DNA of 64,000 nucleotides from Antrihabitans auranticaus (GTDB lineage Bacteria; Actinomycetota; Actinomycetes; Mycobacteriales; Mycobacteriaceae), in assembly GCF_016481275.1 (NCBI RefSeq), contig NZ_JAEMNW010000009.1:62001-126000 (forward strand). Reading direction: 5' to 3'. A model generated the notes under the pieces. The model searched no databases. It was not told the origin of the DNA and saw nothing but the letters and a program-made list of their open reading frames with translations. The position numbers were made by a program, and so were the translations under genes. Positions 63,103 through 64,000 of this stretch are shown here, piece after piece (positions within the stretch are counted from its first letter, which is position 1; every line of letters begins with the position of its first letter).

Positions 63103-64000
63103 GTCGATACCTGTTCGTGGTGCCGCCGCTGATCGGACACATCAATCCCACTCTCGACGTCGGTGCGGAGTTGACCGCGCGTGGTCACGAGGTCGCCTGG
63201 GTCGGTTACGCGCGCGTCCTCGATGATCTGCTCCCATTGGGAGCCCGTACTTTTCGGCTGCACGACGACGTCTCCGATGCTCATCTGCGAGCAGTGCACG
63301 AACACTGGCTCGGTTTGCGCGGAACTGCGGAATTGAAGTTCTTCTGGGAAGAGTTTCTGGTTCCGCTCGGCGACGCGATGCTGCCCGGTGTCGAAGATAC
63401 GATCGCGCTCTTCGCGCCGGATGTGCTCGTCGCCGACCAGCAGGCGCTCGCGGGTCCGGTCGCAGCAATGCGTGCCGGGCTGCCCTGGGCCACATCGGCG
63501 ACCACGTCCTCCGAGGTAGCCCGGCCACTGGCAGCGATGCCCAAGGTCGAAGAATGGGTCGTTGCGCAGATGACGGACTTCCAGCGTGCGCAGGGTGTTT
63601 CGGAACCTGTCGATCTGCGCTGGTCTCCTGAACTCGTCTTGGTCTTCTCATCGGAGGCGCTGGTCGGTTCGCTCGATGCAGTCCCGGCACACTTCGTATT
63701 CACCGGTCCCAGCATCGCGCCGAAGCCCGCGACCGGCGAGTTCCCCTGGGAATGGCTCGATTCCGGTCGCCGGACTGTGCTTGCCTCCCTGGGCACACTC
63801 AATGCCGAGGCGGGACGCGTCTTCTACAGCGCACTGGTCGACGCGCTCGCGGACGAGGGCGATCGAATGCAGGTAGTCATCGTGGCTCCACCCGGGGTGG
63901 TCGAGAACCCTCCCGAGCATGTTCTTGTCCGGGATTTCGTGCCCCAGCGCGAGTTGCTCGGACACGTCGACGCTGTCGTGACACATGGTGGTCACAACAC
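63099..64000 (+). CDS. UGT-like glycosyltransferase (partial, runs off window)
   Basis: The first 300 residues of a GT-B glycosyltransferase of the UGT/MGT family are visible. The N-terminal acceptor domain starts YLFVVPPLIGHINPTLDVGA (the GHxxP motif) with VLVADQQALAGPVAAMRAGL. The start of the donor domain has RTVLASLGTLN and VLVRDFVPQRELLGHVDAVV. The final THGGHNT is the beginning of the nucleotide-sugar signature, cut by the window end. It would add a sugar to the released lipid or polyketide. Overlap of start and stop codons ties it to the preceding four genes in one coupled operon. Confidence 0.9.
   Translation, partial: MSRYLFVVPPLIGHINPTLDVGAELTARGHEVAWVGYARVLDDLLPLGARTFRLHDDVSDAHLRAVHEHWLGLRGTAELKFFWEEFLVPLGDAMLPGVEDTIALFAPDVLVADQQALAGPVAAMRAGLPWATSATTSSEVARPLAAMPKVEEWVVAQMTDFQRAQGVSEPVDLRWSPELVLVFSSEALVGSLDAVPAHFVFTGPSIAPKPATGEFPWEWLDSGRRTVLASLGTLNAEAGRVFYSALVDALADEGDRMQVVIVAPPGVVENPPEHVLVRDFVPQRELLGHVDAVVTHGGHN

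Noticed and set aside
1-64000. CRISPR array, tRNA/rRNA genes, intact IS elements or prophage
   Set aside because: No regularly spaced repeats, cloverleaf, transposase motifs or terminal inverted repeats were seen.

Overview
The window is high-GC DNA with GTG/TTG starts, dense gene packing and a gene complement typical of a mycolate-containing actinobacterium (order Mycobacteriales; Nocardia or Rhodococcus would fit best, but the genus is an inference from gene families). Typical elements are a DUF3556 membrane protein, acyl-CoA ligases and dehydrogenases, a fasciclin lipoprotein, F420/LLM enzymes, KstR-like palindromes and a secretory lipase. No tRNA, rRNA, CRISPR array or intact insertion sequence was recognised.

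Bases 1-6500 look like an accessory, probably anti-phage, island. Codon use is visibly more AT-rich and genes of unknown function predominate. Each of four consecutive loci carries an R-x4-6-H motif near its C-terminus, the signature of HEPN ribonucleases. One (2596-4101) resembles the abortive-infection protein ApeA, and one (4576-6218) appears to be a single gene split by a frameshift. Bases 6300-10300 hold mixed small genes: a DUF1508 protein, an HD-domain protein, a NUDIX hydrolase with a damaged 5' end, an orphan ABC substrate-binding lipoprotein and a GIY-YIG nuclease.

Bases 10400-18100 are core-like: phosphofructokinase, a FadR-type regulator, TerD, a CitA/CitB-type two-component system in one operon with an MFS carrier, and an MmcQ/YjbR protein. 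Bases 18260-25410 form a lipid-type operon (acyl-CoA ligase, DUF3556, phytoene-desaturase-like oxidoreductase, SDR) behind a PucR-type regulator, with a perfect palindrome between them. Bases 25600-27910 hold a hydrolase and a DUF445 membrane protein behind two KstR-like palindromes.

Bases 27970-34550 contain an acetyltransferase, a methyltransferase with a 3' frameshift, a membrane protein, and a MerR/B12-binding regulator next to a fasciclin lipoprotein; repeated GATGC boxes lie upstream of both of these last two. They also hold an ArsR-SRPBCC-reductase operon and a small secreted protein. Bases 34556-38551 are a tightly overlapping acyl-CoA dehydrogenase/phosphotransferase/SDR operon divergent from an unusual XRE-TetR fusion regulator. 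Bases 38800-50200 carry a diguanylate cyclase, an LLM oxidoreductase, a carboxylesterase, an acyl-CoA ligase, an aromatic-type FAD monooxygenase/NmrA pair with its TetR regulator, a TylF-like methyltransferase and a secreted lipase.

The most striking system is at 50625-64000: five translationally coupled genes for a PUFA-synthase-like lipid/polyketide pathway. The first is a PfaD-PfaA fusion (two nitronate-monooxygenase-like domains, KS, AT, ACP, KR). It is followed by a KS-AT-DH protein with a degenerate phosphopantetheinyl-transferase-like tail, a free ACP, an alpha/beta hydrolase and a UGT-like glycosyltransferase cut by the window edge. Together they predict a glycosylated long-chain or polyketide lipid.
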